Source: Prochlorococcus sp. AG-388-F11 (GTDB taxonomy: Bacteria; Cyanobacteriota; Cyanobacteriia; PCC-6307; Cyanobiaceae). From it: a stretch of DNA of 36,200 nt. Position numbers and translations under genes: made by a program. A model generated the notes under the pieces. That model made no database searches and had not been told where the DNA came from. It saw only the letters and a program-made list of their open reading frames with translations. The number at the start of each line of letters is the position of its first letter. Position 1 is the stretch's first letter. Of this stretch, positions 8,809 through 17,938 are shown piece after piece. Location of the stretch: positions 1 through 36,200 of the forward strand of contig QCGP01000015.1 in assembly GCA_003279845.1 (NCBI GenBank). The letters are read 5' to 3'.

Positions 8809-9960
8809 ATGACAGATATAAAGGAAATTAAATTAGTCGATGTAAAAAATAACTCAAACATAATAAATAATTTAAATAGTATTTATAAACTATGGGGATA
8901 TGAAGAGGTCTCACCGTCATTCATAAATACTTTAGAGACCATAAAAGGCCGTGGCGTTATTGACGAAAATCAGGTTGTAGGAATAGTAAGTAATAATTCA
9001 TTATGTCTTAGGCCAGAAATGACAACATCAATTGTTAAATTGTCATCGACTAGATTAATAAATAAGAAAAGACCTATAAGATTATTCACCAATGGAATGG
9101 TTTTTGATAAAAAACAAAATAATAAAAATTCATTTAAGTTACAAGAAAAATTGCAGAGTGGAATTGAATTAATTGGATATGATACAAAATACCCAGAAAT
9201 TGAAGTTATTAATATTTTGTTTGATTCAATCGATAATATTAATTTGAAGGATGGTTGTAATTTATTTCTACTTGTAAGCACCACAAAAATAATGGATTTA
9301 ATCTTAAGTAAATATAAGAATAATAATTTTGAAGAAATTAAGAAGAGTCTAGTTAATTTTGATCAAGATAATTTATCTAAATTAGGAATTGAAGAAGATG
9401 ATAAATATATTCTTAAAGATATCTTATTCACAAGAGGAGAACCAATTGAAATATTAAAAAAATTAAAAACTACATATGGCACCAGTAAAACTTTATATGA
9501 TTTAAATTTTTTATTTGAAACATTATCAAAAATATCAAATAAATATGGTGTCAAATTACAACTTGATCCCACTTTTCAACCTCACTTGAATTTATATGAA
9601 GGAATTGTTTTTCAACTAATAGCGGATAATGGTAAAAATAAAAGCGTCATCGCAAAAGGCGGAAGATATGATGAGTTAGTAAGATCATTTAGTCCTAATG
9701 AGAAAATATTTAATGGGATTGGATTTACAATTTCAGTAGACATTTTAAGAAATTTAATTAAGGAAGAAAAGACAAATAAAAAAAAGATTTTATTGATGTT
9801 TAAAGATTCTTATTTGTTAGAAAAAGGTATGAATGAACAAAAAACACAACAGAAAAAAGGAAATATTGCTGTCTTACATTTAAATCCATGTGATGACATG
9901 GCTAAAGCTAATCAAATTATGAAAGAAAATAATTGTAATGAGATTTTGTGGGTTAAATAA
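8809..9960 (+). CDS. hisZ: ATP phosphoribosyltransferase regulatory subunit HisZ
   Basis: HisRS-like protein that partners short-form HisG in the first step of histidine synthesis. 383 residues of class II synthetase fold: the motif 2-like segment LRPEMTTSIVKL is at 67-78, the AKGGRYDEL loop at 282-290, and a motif 3-like GIGFTISVDIL at 303-313. The shortened motifs and the lack of a HisRS-type anticodon-binding domain separate it from true HisRS. It starts with ATG 18 bases after the phosphatase gene and is followed by a possible weak terminator. Very Lys/Asn/Ile-rich, as expected from the base composition. Confidence 0.88.
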   Translation: MTDIKEIKLVDVKNNSNIINNLNSIYKLWGYEEVSPSFINTLETIKGRGVIDENQVVGIVSNNSLCLRPEMTTSIVKLSSTRLINKKRPIRLFTNGMVFDKKQNNKNSFKLQEKLQSGIELIGYDTKYPEIEVINILFDSIDNINLKDGCNLFLLVSTTKIMDLILSKYKNNNFEEIKKSLVNFDQDNLSKLGIEEDDKYILKDILFTRGEPIEILKKLKTTYGTSKTLYDLNFLFETLSKISNKYGVKLQLDPTFQPHLNLYEGIVFQLIADNGKNKSVIAKGGRYDELVRSFSPNEKIFNGIGFTISVDILRNLIKEEKTNKKKILLMFKDSYLLEKGMNEQKTQQKKGNIAVLHLNPCDDMAKANQIMKENNCNEILWVK

Positions 9961-9989
9961 AACCTTTTAAAAAGTATATTTAGGTTTTT
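9959..9989 (+). terminator. Possible weak terminator after hisZ
   Basis: A 7-base inverted repeat AAAACCT (9959-9965) and AGGTTTT (9982-9988) begins inside the hisZ stop codon and ends in a short run of T. The stem is weak and AT-rich, so this is only a candidate; it sits at the right place to separate hisZ from htpG. Confidence 0.3.
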
Positions 9990-10079
9990 AAATTAATTTA
10001 TTGTTCGGAGAATACTCCTAATTAAACTTGATTAACTCGTTTTTACGAAATAAGATTTAAAATGTTTGATTTTTTTTAA

Positions 10080-11984
10080 ATGGAAAAAGGCGAAATTCTT
10101 ATTAATACCGAAAATATTTTCCCAATTATCAAGAAGGCAGTATATTCTGACCATGAAATCTTTTTAAGAGAACTTGTTAGTAATGGTGTTGACGCAATTA
10201 GTAAAAGAAGAATGGCCTCTATGGCAGGTGATTGCGAGAATACTGAGGAGGCTCAAGTAAAAATAACAATTAACCGTGAAAAAAATACGTTAACAATTTC
10301 CGATAATGGAATTGGAATGAATGATGAAGAAATTAAGAAGTACATAAATCAAGTTGCATTTTCTAGTGCTGAAGAATTCCTAACAAAATACAAAAAAGAT
10401 AATGATGAATTCATAGGTCATTTTGGACTAGGTTTTTATTCAAGTTTCATGGTGGCAGATAGAGTTGATATATTAACTAAGTCCGCAATTGAGGAGTCAA
10501 AAGCTTTCAAATGGTCTTGTGATGGATCGCCAAATTTCACGTTAGAAGAATCAGAAAGAGAGACAATTGGTACAGATGTTATTCTTCACCTACTTGAAGA
10601 AGAAAAAGAGTTTATCGAGCCTGAAAGGATTAAATCATTAATAAAAAAATATTGTGATTTTATGCCAATAGATGTCTTATTAGAAGGAGAGACAATCAAT
10701 AAGAAAAATCCTCCTTGGAGAAAACAACCTAGTGAATTAAAAGATGAAGATTATATTGAGTTATATAAATACCTTTATCCTTTCCAGGGAGATCCACTGT
10801 TATGGATTCATCTAAATACAGATTATCCATATGACATACAAGGGATATTGTATTTTCCAAAGTTGTCAGGTAGAGCTGATTGGGAAAAGGGAGAAATAAA
10901 ACTATATTGCAATCAAGTATTCGTAAGCGATTCGATTAAAGAGATAGTACCAAAATACCTTTTACCTCTAAGAGGAGTTATTGACTCTACAGATATACCG
11001 TTAAATGTTAGTAGAAGTGCATTACAAACAGACAGAAAAGTAAGGTCTATATCATCATTTATCTCAAAAAAAATCGCTAATAAACTAAAGGATTTGATAA
11101 AAAATTCTCCAGAGTTTTATGCAGAAATTTGGGATTCAATCTCTGCTTTCATTAAAATTGGTGCTATAGAAGATGAGAAATTTGCTGATTTAGTCAATAA
11201 CAGTATAATTTTCGAAACAATAATAAATTCAGAGAAAGACGTAGCTAAAGATATTGAAAATAAATCTCTAATCAAGTCCAATGATAAATATTTCACAACT
11301 CTCGCAAATTATAAAGAGCGAAATAAATTAACTGATTCTAAAAAAATAATTTACTGTTCAGATTTGATTGCACAATCTAGTGCATTAAATATCTGTTTAT
11401 CTGATAATAAAGAAGTTATTAAATCAGATCCCTTAATTGACGCACAATTTCTTCCATGGTTGGAAAGTAAAAATGAAGATTATCAATTCCAAAGAGTAGA
11501 TTCAGAAATAAATGAACTAGAAGATAAAGAATCTAAAGAAATTGTAGATAAGGATGGCAAATCAAATACAGATAATCTTAGAGATACGATAGTTAAGGCA
11601 CTTAAAAATGAGAAAGTAACAGTTAAAGTGCAGTCACTCTCAAGTAAAGATGCTCCACCAGCGATGATCTTGCTTCCAGAACAAATGAGAAGAATTAATG
11701 ATATGGGCGCTTACATGGAACAAAAGATGCCTGGCTTACCTGAATATCATGTGCTCTTAATTAACAAAGAACATCCACTTATTGTTGGTCTTAATAAAAT
11801 TACAGGCAACAAAATAATTATTGATGAAAAAGATCCTGTTGAGAATCCATTGGCAACTAAAATTGCTAATCATGTTTACGATATGGCTAAGCTTTCCGTT
11901 GGTGGATTAGATCAAGAACAGATAATTAATTTACAAAATAATAATGCCGAATTAATTTCAGAATTACTTAATTCAACAAATTGA
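10080..11984 (+). CDS. htpG: Hsp90 chaperone HtpG
   Basis: ATP-dependent chaperone dimer of the cytosol; 634 residues, normal for bacterial HtpG. The GHKL ATPase motifs are intact: the N box FLRELVSNGVDAISKRR with Glu31, Asn35 and Asp38, then SDNGIGM (74-80), and the lid/G2 segment GHFGLGFYSSFMVADRV (113-129). The middle domain carries the NVSRSALQTDRKVRSI segment, with the Arg that senses the gamma phosphate. The ATG at 10080 follows an A/T-rich 119-base leader with no clear Shine-Dalgarno. rpmB starts 39 bases after its stop. The small GGAG-AATA-CTCC repeat in the leader (10007-10018) is not a recognised heat-shock operator. Confidence 0.96.
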   Translation: MEKGEILINTENIFPIIKKAVYSDHEIFLRELVSNGVDAISKRRMASMAGDCENTEEAQVKITINREKNTLTISDNGIGMNDEEIKKYINQVAFSSAEEFLTKYKKDNDEFIGHFGLGFYSSFMVADRVDILTKSAIEESKAFKWSCDGSPNFTLEESERETIGTDVILHLLEEEKEFIEPERIKSLIKKYCDFMPIDVLLEGETINKKNPPWRKQPSELKDEDYIELYKYLYPFQGDPLLWIHLNTDYPYDIQGILYFPKLSGRADWEKGEIKLYCNQVFVSDSIKEIVPKYLLPLRGVIDSTDIPLNVSRSALQTDRKVRSISSFISKKIANKLKDLIKNSPEFYAEIWDSISAFIKIGAIEDEKFADLVNNSIIFETIINSEKDVAKDIENKSLIKSNDKYFTTLANYKERNKLTDSKKIIYCSDLIAQSSALNICLSDNKEVIKSDPLIDAQFLPWLESKNEDYQFQRVDSEINELEDKESKEIVDKDGKSNTDNLRDTIVKALKNEKVTVKVQSLSSKDAPPAMILLPEQMRRINDMGAYMEQKMPGLPEYHVLLINKEHPLIVGLNKITGNKIIIDEKDPVENPLATKIANHVYDMAKLSVGGLDQEQIINLQNNNAELISELLNSTN

Positions 11985-12023
11985 GTCATGTGTTAGAATT
12001 TTTAAAGATTTAACTCAATAAAT

Positions 12024-12260
12024 ATGTCAAGAGTTTGCGAACTGACCGGTGCAAAAGCTAATAACGGGATGGCAGTGAGTCACTCACATATTCGTACAAA
12101 AAAATTGCAACAAGTTAATCTTCAAAAAAGGAGACTTTGGTGGGAAGAAGGCAAAAAATGGGTGAATATTAAAATTAGCACCAAATCACTAAAGTCTATA
12201 CAAAAAGTAGGTTTAAATAAATTTGCTAAATCAAATGGAGTTGATTTAAAAAAATTCTAA
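12024..12260 (+). CDS. rpmB: 50S ribosomal protein L28
   Basis: Ribosomal large-subunit protein, 78 residues. Recognised from the start [20 protein letters not shown], the central [19 protein letters not shown], and the basic C-terminus. It has the single-Cys N-terminus without a full zinc-binding Cys set. The peroxiredoxin gene starts 5 bases later, so the two are probably cotranscribed, perhaps together with htpG. Confidence 0.96.
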   Translation: MSRVCELTGAKANNGMAVSHSHIRTKKLQQVNLQKRRLWWEEGKKWVNIKISTKSLKSIQKVGLNKFAKSNGVDLKKF

Positions 12261-12265
12261 ATTTG

Positions 12266-12799
12266 ATGAGAAATTTAGTTGTAAGTATATTAATATCTTT
12301 TATTTTTTTATTTAATTGTAATTCAGCAATCGCTTTTGACTTTGCTCCTGAAGTTGGAGATATTGCTCCAAACTTTCAATTAGAAGGTTTTAATAAAAAC
12401 ATAAAATCAAAAAATATTTGGGAATTAAATGATTTTCAAGGTAAGTGGCTTGTTATGTATTTTTATCCAAAGGACTTTACCGCAGGTTGCACTCTTGAAG
12501 CTAAAGGTTTTTCGGAATTAAAAAAAGATTTTTCAAAATATAATGCCGAAATTGTTGGTATTAGTGCTGATAATCAAAATTCTCATGAAAGTTTCTGCAG
12601 CGAGAAATCTATAAACTATACTTTATTATCCGATCCTGAAGGAATGATTAGCGATAAATATGGTTCTTGGATTCCTCCATTTTCAGATAGAAATACTTTT
12701 TTGATTTCTCCAGAAGGGGAAATTTCTTATAGATGGATAAGTGTTTTACCTATAAATCATGCCAAAGAAGTACTTAATGTATTAAAGAAAAAAATATAA
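12266..12799 (+). CDS. bcp: Exported PrxQ/BCP-type peroxiredoxin
   Basis: Thiol peroxidase reducing peroxides with thioredoxin-type electrons. After a basic start the first 23 residues form a hydrophobic signal peptide ending in NSAIA-FDF, so the mature protein should lie in the thylakoid lumen or periplasm (possibly as a membrane-anchored form). Counting from the TTG at 12263, the peroxidatic Cys76 sits in FYPKDFTAGCTLEAKGF. The usual resolving Cys five residues later is missing. Instead Cys112 (ESFCSEK) is 36 residues away, the spacing of the alpha3-type PrxQ/BCP enzymes, so an intramolecular disulfide is still likely. ATG at 12266 is preferred. Neighbours: rpmB upstream, DUF2499 gene downstream after 3 bases. 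Confidence 0.9.
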   Translation: MRNLVVSILISFIFLFNCNSAIAFDFAPEVGDIAPNFQLEGFNKNIKSKNIWELNDFQGKWLVMYFYPKDFTAGCTLEAKGFSELKKDFSKYNAEIVGISADNQNSHESFCSEKSINYTLLSDPEGMISDKYGSWIPPFSDRNTFLISPEGEISYRWISVLPINHAKEVLNVLKKKI

Positions 12800-12802
12800 A
12801 TT

Positions 12803-13105
12803 TTGCACGAACTTTCATTTGGAACTTGGTTAATTCACATCTCTTCGGTCATTGAATGGATATTTACCATCTATGTTATATACAAAATTTCTACATATAA
12901 AGAATACAATTTATTTTTTTGGTTAAGCTTAGCTATGGTTCCAAACTTAATAGGAGCTATGTGCGCTATTACTTGGCATATTTATGATAATCAAGATGTA
13001 TTGTATGGATTAGTAACACTTCAAGGGATATTTACATTAATTGGTAATTCAACATTAGCTCTCGCATCATTCACTATTTTAAAAAAGGAAGAGACTTATG
13101 AATGA
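12803..13105 (+). CDS. DUF2499 (Ycf49-like) membrane protein
   Basis: 100-residue integral membrane protein of unknown function with about three hydrophobic segments (roughly 10-30, 36-56 and 68-92). I recognise it as DUF2499/Ycf49-like, conserved in cyanobacteria and plastids, from HISSVIEWIFTIYVIY and the MVPNLIGAMCAITWHIYDN block. The only usable start is TTG at 12803, three bases after the peroxiredoxin stop. The end overlaps the start of the DUF3593 gene by 8 bases, indicating translational coupling. The pair just ahead of psaK suggests a role at the thylakoid membrane, which is inference from phylogenetic spread and position only. Confidence 0.85.
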   Translation: MHELSFGTWLIHISSVIEWIFTIYVIYKISTYKEYNLFFWLSLAMVPNLIGAMCAITWHIYDNQDVLYGLVTLQGIFTLIGNSTLALASFTILKKEETYE

Positions 13106-13433
13106 TTTAATTTTTAAATTTATAGAAAAATTAGGTTCCATTGATAACACATTATTGTTCGCAGTATCAATAATTCCATATGCAATATTTTTGTTTTACT
13201 TATATAAAATCAAATCTGTTAATATTTTTGTAAAAACAGGATTTTCCTTAACTGTTTTATTCGTATTCATAACTATATTGGTATCTATCTTCACACTAAA
13301 TTACTATGATAAGACCCTTGTTGAGGTTGACTTCCTACATGGCTTTGCAGAATCCTTCCTAACTCTAAGTGATTTTGTTATTTTGTTTGGATTTATAAAG
13401 TTGTTAAATATCATAGAAGTAAACAACTCTTAA
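13098..13433 (+). CDS. DUF3593 membrane protein
   Basis: 111 residues with about three membrane segments (roughly 18-37, 46-68, 88-106). It matches my memory of DUF3593, the partner that follows DUF2499 in cyanobacteria and is also nuclear-encoded for plastids in plants. ATG at 13098 lies inside the previous gene (8-base overlap), preceded by AAAAAAGGAAGAG, a good Shine-Dalgarno. The conserved-looking loop DFLHGFAESFLTLSDF carries several acidic residues next to the last helix. Function unknown; the coupling implies a two-subunit membrane complex with the DUF2499 protein. Confidence 0.82.
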   Translation: MNDLIFKFIEKLGSIDNTLLFAVSIIPYAIFLFYLYKIKSVNIFVKTGFSLTVLFVFITILVSIFTLNYYDKTLVEVDFLHGFAESFLTLSDFVILFGFIKLLNIIEVNNS

Positions 13434-13499
13434 GACCTTTTACAATTTTGTGTTTTTTAGGTAAAAGTATTAGAGAATATATGAAAATAACGATTTTTT

Positions 13500-13760
13500 A
13501 TGTTTACTACATTATTTGCAGCTGCAGATCCAGGAACTTTTTCTTGGTCTCCAAAGTGTGCCGTCGTAATGATTGCATGTAATGTTTTTGCTTATGCAAT
13601 TGCTAGAGCAACTATCAGAAAACCTAATGAAGGTTTTGAAATACCTAATTCAAAATTTTATGGTGGTTTAAGTCATGCATCAGTTGTAGGTGCTAATTGC
13701 CTAGGTCATATTTTCGGAATTGGTGCAATCTTAGGATTAGCCTCACGTGGTGTTTTATAA
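13500..13760 (+). CDS. psaK: Photosystem I subunit PsaK
   Basis: Small peripheral PSI antenna subunit in the thylakoid membrane; 86 residues with two transmembrane helices (about 18-38 and 60-82) joined by the conserved basic/polar loop ATIRKPNEGFEIPNSKFYGG. The short leader before the PGTFSWSPK segment fits the family. ATG at 13500 follows a 66-base gap that should contain its promoter; one half (TTTACAAT, 13439-13446) of a light-responsive HLR1-type direct repeat is visible there, but the second half is poor. The 3' end faces dxs over a 19-base AT-only gap. Confidence 0.95.
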   Translation: MFTTLFAAADPGTFSWSPKCAVVMIACNVFAYAIARATIRKPNEGFEIPNSKFYGGLSHASVVGANCLGHIFGIGAILGLASRGVL

Positions 13761-13780
13761 AAATTTATTTATTAAATTTT
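13760..13780. terminator. Possible bidirectional hairpin between psaK and dxs
   Basis: AAAATTTA (13760-13767) and TAAATTTT (13773-13780) form an 8-base stem with a 5-base loop in the convergent gap, flanked by T on both strands. It is made only of A and T in an AT-rich genome, so a chance hairpin is quite possible. Confidence 0.3.
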
Positions 13781-15669
13781 TAATTATTTAACTTAAATTT
13801 CTTAACAATTTTATCTGCCATCTGATCAGGCATAAGTCCTAATTTTTCTTTACTCTGGTCAGGTGAAGCATGATCAACTAAAACATCGGGTATACCTATT
13901 CTGTATACAGGAATGTTTACTTCATTATCGTTAAGTAATTCAACTATTGCAGAACCAAATCCACCTATTAAGGTTCCTTCTTCCATAGTTACCACTTTTT
14001 GAATCCTACTTGCTAAAGGCATAATAAGATTTTTATCAAGAGGCTTCACAAATCTTGCATTAACAATACATGCATTAATGTTCATATTTTTCAGGATACT
14101 TGCTGTTTCAATAGCTGATGCAACCATTGATCCATAAGCAATAATTAAAATATCTTCTCCTTCTTCAATTATTTCAGCTTCGCCTATATTCAAAGGTTCC
14201 CAACCCTCATCCATTACAGCCACTCCTAATCCGGAACCTCTTGGTATTCTTAGAGCTGTAGGACCATTATGGTTAATTGAAGTTATTAACATTCTTTGTA
14301 ATTCAGATTCATCTTTAGGGGCCATCAATACAAAATTTGGTATAGATCTCATATAACTGATATCATACTGACCTTGGTGAGTAGGACCGTCAGCTCCAAC
14401 TATCCCAGCTCTATCAAGGACAAATGATACAGGTAAATTTTGTATGCCTACATCATGAATTAATTGATCAAATGCACGTTGAAGAAAAGTACTATAAATA
14501 GCTACAACAGGTTTAAGACCATCACACGACATTCCTGCTGCAAGTGTTACTGCATGCTGTTCAGCTATTCCTACATCAACATATTGATCAGGTATATTTT
14601 TTTGTAAAATATCTAATCCAGTACCAGTTGCCATTGCTGCAGTAATACCAATAACTTTGTTATCTTGCTCACAAATTTTTAATAAGGTTTGACCAAAAAT
14701 TTTACTATAACTTACAGGCTTTGGTTTTTTTGATGGAATAGATTTTCCAGTCGTCAGATCAAATGCAGACTGAGCATGGTATCCAACTTGATCAGCTTCT
14801 GCGTAAGGGTAACCTTTACCTTTAGTTGTAACAATATGAACAATTACGGGCTTTTTAAGTCTATGAGCAGCATTAAATGTATTAATTAAATTACCTATAT
14901 CATGCCCATCAATTGGTCCCATATAGGTAAATCCAAGTTCTTCAAAAACGGCTCCTACCTTTGGAACCGCTAAACGTCTTACGCTTCCCTTTATGTTTTT
15001 TAATTCTTCTGGAATATCCTTACCAATTAATGGAATATTTTTTACACTTTCCTGGACGCTATCAGATAAAAATTGTAATGGAGGACTAAGTCTTACTTTA
15101 TTTAAATAGGATGAAAGTGCTCCAACTGGAGGAGATATAGACATATCATTATCGTTAAGTACTACAACCAAGGGGGTATTTGGAAGATGACCCGCATGAT
15201 TTATAGCTTCTAAAGCCATTCCACCAGTTAATGCTCCATCACCAATAACAGCCACACATTTATGATTTTCACCTTTTCTATCTCTTGCTATTGCCATTCC
15301 TAAAGCGGCAGAAATTGATGTACTTGCATGACCTGCACCAAAATGGTCAAATTTACTTTCACTTCTTTTAAGGTAGCCTGCTACTCCATTTTGTTGTCTG
15401 AGAGAATCAAATTGACTGAAACGACCTGTTATTAATTTATGAGGGTAACCTTGATGACCTACATCCCATACAACCTTATCGAAATCAAGATCAAGAGTTT
15501 GATATAAAGCTAATGTCAACTCAACGACACCTAATCCAGGACCAAGGTGCCCGCCACTTGTAGATACTACTTGAAGGTGTCTTTCTCTAATTTGACAAGC
15601 AATTTCTTCTAATTGTGAAACTGTTAAGCCATGCAGTTGATTTGGATGACTTAACTCACTTAAAAGCAT
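13780..15669 (-). CDS. dxs: 1-deoxy-D-xylulose-5-phosphate synthase
   Basis: TPP enzyme joining pyruvate and glyceraldehyde 3-phosphate in the first step of the MEP pathway, which feeds carotenoids, phytol and quinone tails. From ATG 15669 it has 629 residues. The TPP motif runs from GDGALTGG (143-150) to NDNDMSIS (172-179). The conserved substrate-side His is in [11 protein letters not shown]. The transketolase C half has the [18 protein letters not shown] block. The frame continues upstream to a TTG at 15714, but [15 protein letters not shown] is the family start. Divergent from ilvA across a 116-base promoter region. Confidence 0.96.
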   Translation of the reverse strand: MLLSELSHPNQLHGLTVSQLEEIACQIRERHLQVVSTSGGHLGPGLGVVELTLALYQTLDLDFDKVVWDVGHQGYPHKLITGRFSQFDSLRQQNGVAGYLKRSESKFDHFGAGHASTSISAALGMAIARDRKGENHKCVAVIGDGALTGGMALEAINHAGHLPNTPLVVVLNDNDMSISPPVGALSSYLNKVRLSPPLQFLSDSVQESVKNIPLIGKDIPEELKNIKGSVRRLAVPKVGAVFEELGFTYMGPIDGHDIGNLINTFNAAHRLKKPVIVHIVTTKGKGYPYAEADQVGYHAQSAFDLTTGKSIPSKKPKPVSYSKIFGQTLLKICEQDNKVIGITAAMATGTGLDILQKNIPDQYVDVGIAEQHAVTLAAGMSCDGLKPVVAIYSTFLQRAFDQLIHDVGIQNLPVSFVLDRAGIVGADGPTHQGQYDISYMRSIPNFVLMAPKDESELQRMLITSINHNGPTALRIPRGSGLGVAVMDEGWEPLNIGEAEIIEEGEDILIIAYGSMVASAIETASILKNMNINACIVNARFVKPLDKNLIMPLASRIQKVVTMEEGTLIGGFGSAIVELLNDNEVNIPVYRIGIPDVLVDHASPDQSKEKLGLMPDQMADKIVKKFKLNN

Positions 15670-15785
15670 TACATAAAAAAAGGTATCTATATAATCTAAA
15701 ACGCCGAGGTGCAAATTGAGTATTTTTTTTGAAATAGATCATGTAATGTTTTATTAGATTAATATTTAGTGCTAAAAATATATAT

Positions 15786-17327
15786 ATGAATGATTATTTT
15801 GAAAAAATACTTCAAGCTGATGTCTATGAAGTAGCAAAAAAGACACCCCTTGAAAAAGCTCATAATTTAAGTAATACACTTAAAAACGAAGTTTATTTAA
15901 AAAGAGAAGATCTTCAAGATGTATTTTCATTTAAAATTAGAGGTGCTTATAACAAAATGAGTAAGCTCACTAAATCACAGCTTGCTCAAGGTGTTATCAC
16001 GTCTAGTGCAGGTAATCATGCCCAAGGAGTTGCACTAAGTGCCCTTAAGTTAAATTGCCAAGCAACAATATTAATGCCAATTACGACACCATTGGTAAAG
16101 ATAAACGCAGTAAAAAACTTAAAAGCAAAAGTTATATTATTCGGAGATAACTACGATGAAACTTATAGAGAGGCAATAAGAATTAGCCAAGAAAGAAATT
16201 TATGTTTTATACATCCTTTTGATGATCCAGAAGTAATAGCTGGACAAGGAACTATTGCTATTGAACTTGAACAACAATTAAGGAATAAACCTTATGCAAT
16301 TTATATTGCAGTTGGTGGTGGTGGATTGATATCAGGAATATCTTTATACATTAAAAAAATATGGCCCGAAGTAAAAATAATTGGAGTAGAACCTGAAGAC
16401 GCAGATGCAATGTCAAAATCGTTGGAACAATCAAAAATCGTAGAATTATCTTCGGTTGGACAATTTGCAGATGGAGTTGCTGTTAAAAAAGTGGGTAGTA
16501 ATACTTTTGATATTGGACAAAAATATATAGACAAAATGATTAGGGTCAATACAGATGAAATATGTGCTGCAATAAAAGATGTTTTTGAAGATACCAGATC
16601 GATTTTAGAGCCAGCAGGTGCATTATCAATTGCTGGTATGAAAAAAGATATTTTGATTTCGAATTACACAAATAAAAAAATGGTTGCTATTGCATGTGGT
16701 GCAAATATGAACTTTGAGAGACTTAGATTTGTTGCAGAAAGAGCGGAACTTGGAGAATGTAAGGAGGTTATGATGGCTGTTGAAATTCCTGAACATGCTG
16801 GAAGTTTAATTGATTTTTGTAGGTTGCTTAATGATAGAAATTTAACTGAATTTAGTTATAGAATGTCTGATTCTATAAATGCACAGATCTTTGTAGGAGT
16901 CCAAGTTTATGGAATAGTTGATAAAAAAAACCTTTTAGAGGAATTTAGAAATTCACAGTACCCATACATTGATATAAGTGACGATGAATTATCTAAAAAT
17001 CATCTTAGACATATGGTTGGGGGAAGATTACCAAAGAATTTTACAGAAATGAATAATAGAAATTTTGTGGAGTTATTATATAGATTTGAATTTCCTGAAA
17101 GACCTGGAGCCTTAATAAATTTCTTAAAAAATATGAAGTCCAATTGGTCAATAAGTGTATTTCACTATAGGAATTACGGTGCTGATGTAGGAAAAATTGT
17201 TATTGGCGTCTTAATAGATAGAAATGAAATTACAGAGTGGAATAAATTTGTTGAAATTTTAGGATATAAATACTGGGACGAAACTACAAACGATACATAT
17301 AAATTGTTCCTTGGTGCACCAGATTAA
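15786..17327 (+). CDS. ilvA: Threonine ammonia-lyase (threonine deaminase), biosynthetic
   Basis: PLP enzyme converting threonine to 2-oxobutanoate, committed step to isoleucine. 513 residues, the same size as the allosteric biosynthetic enzyme. The PLP Lys is K50 in DVFSFKIRGAYNKM. The substrate loop SSAGNHAQGVA and the phosphate-binding VGGGGLISG are present. Residues from about 320 hold two ACT-like regulatory domains, beginning around VMMAVEIPEHAGSL and VELLYRFEFPERPGAL, so isoleucine feedback is expected from the family. ATG at 15786 lies in a poor Shine-Dalgarno context. scpB follows closely on the same strand. Confidence 0.95.
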   Translation: MNDYFEKILQADVYEVAKKTPLEKAHNLSNTLKNEVYLKREDLQDVFSFKIRGAYNKMSKLTKSQLAQGVITSSAGNHAQGVALSALKLNCQATILMPITTPLVKINAVKNLKAKVILFGDNYDETYREAIRISQERNLCFIHPFDDPEVIAGQGTIAIELEQQLRNKPYAIYIAVGGGGLISGISLYIKKIWPEVKIIGVEPEDADAMSKSLEQSKIVELSSVGQFADGVAVKKVGSNTFDIGQKYIDKMIRVNTDEICAAIKDVFEDTRSILEPAGALSIAGMKKDILISNYTNKKMVAIACGANMNFERLRFVAERAELGECKEVMMAVEIPEHAGSLIDFCRLLNDRNLTEFSYRMSDSINAQIFVGVQVYGIVDKKNLLEEFRNSQYPYIDISDDELSKNHLRHMVGGRLPKNFTEMNNRNFVELLYRFEFPERPGALINFLKNMKSNWSISVFHYRNYGADVGKIVIGVLIDRNEITEWNKFVEILGYKYWDETTNDTYKLFLGAPD

Positions 17328-17348
17328 ATATAAGGTAAATTAGGTAAG

Positions 17349-17900
17349 ATTTCGGTAATAACAATTAATCAATCTGATCTAATAACTAAGCAACTATCTG
17401 ATATTGATCTAGTTACCAGAATTGAGGCTGTTCTTTATTTGAAAGGCAGACCAATAACTAAAAAGGTTCTTTCAGAAATAACTAATTCTGATATCAATTC
17501 AATCAATGATGCAATTAAAGACTTAAAAATTAAATATTCAAATCCAAACTCAGCAATTGAATTGAATGAATTTAATAATGGTTTTTGTCTCGAACTTAAA
17601 TCTAGTCTAAATGATTTTGTAGAAGATTTACTGCCTTCTGAGTTGAAAACATCAGAATTAAGGACATTGGCAACTATAGCCATCAAAAAGAAGATCCTAC
17701 AATCGGATCTCATACTTCTTAGAGGTTCAGGAGCTTATGAGCACATTAAAGAATTATTAGAAAAGAAGTTCATTGTGAAAAGGAAGCAAAAAGATGGTAG
17801 ATCATATTGGTTATCGCTATCCGATAAGTTTTTTCAAACTTTTGCTGTAAGTAATGAATACCTCTCAAAAATAGGAAGCAGTAAAGATAAGCAGCAATAA
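17349..17900 (+). CDS. scpB: Segregation and condensation protein B, apparent non-ATG start
   Basis: Winged-helix subunit of the SMC-ScpAB condensin that organises the chromosome. Family features are the opening helix VTRIEAVLYLKGRPITKKVL and the second winged-helix region ELRTLATIAIKKKILQSDLILLRGSGAYEHIKELLEKKFI (shown here only as a position guide, about residues 99-138). The frame is open from the stop at 17331 to 17900, but no ATG, GTG or TTG occurs until TTG at 17439. That TTG encodes the Leu in the conserved VLYLKGRP and would cut off the first helix. ATT at 17349, preceded by TTAGGTAAG, is my best guess for the start. Lies 21 bases after ilvA. Function fairly sure, start uncertain. Confidence 0.78.
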   Translation: MSVITINQSDLITKQLSDIDLVTRIEAVLYLKGRPITKKVLSEITNSDINSINDAIKDLKIKYSNPNSAIELNEFNNGFCLELKSSLNDFVEDLLPSELKTSELRTLATIAIKKKILQSDLILLRGSGAYEHIKELLEKKFIVKRKQKDGRSYWLSLSDKFFQTFAVSNEYLSKIGSSKDKQQ

Positions 17901-17938
17901 TATGAAAATGCTAGAATAATCTTAATTACTAATTAATA

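Noticed and set aside
10007..10018. GGAG-AATA-CTCC hairpin upstream of htpG as a heat-shock operator.
   Set aside because: Only four base pairs and no resemblance to CIRCE; likely chance.
13439..13456. Possible HLR1 (RpaB-binding) site upstream of psaK.
   Set aside because: Only the first half TTTACAAT fits; the second half TGTGTTTT matches poorly, so it is not called as a site.
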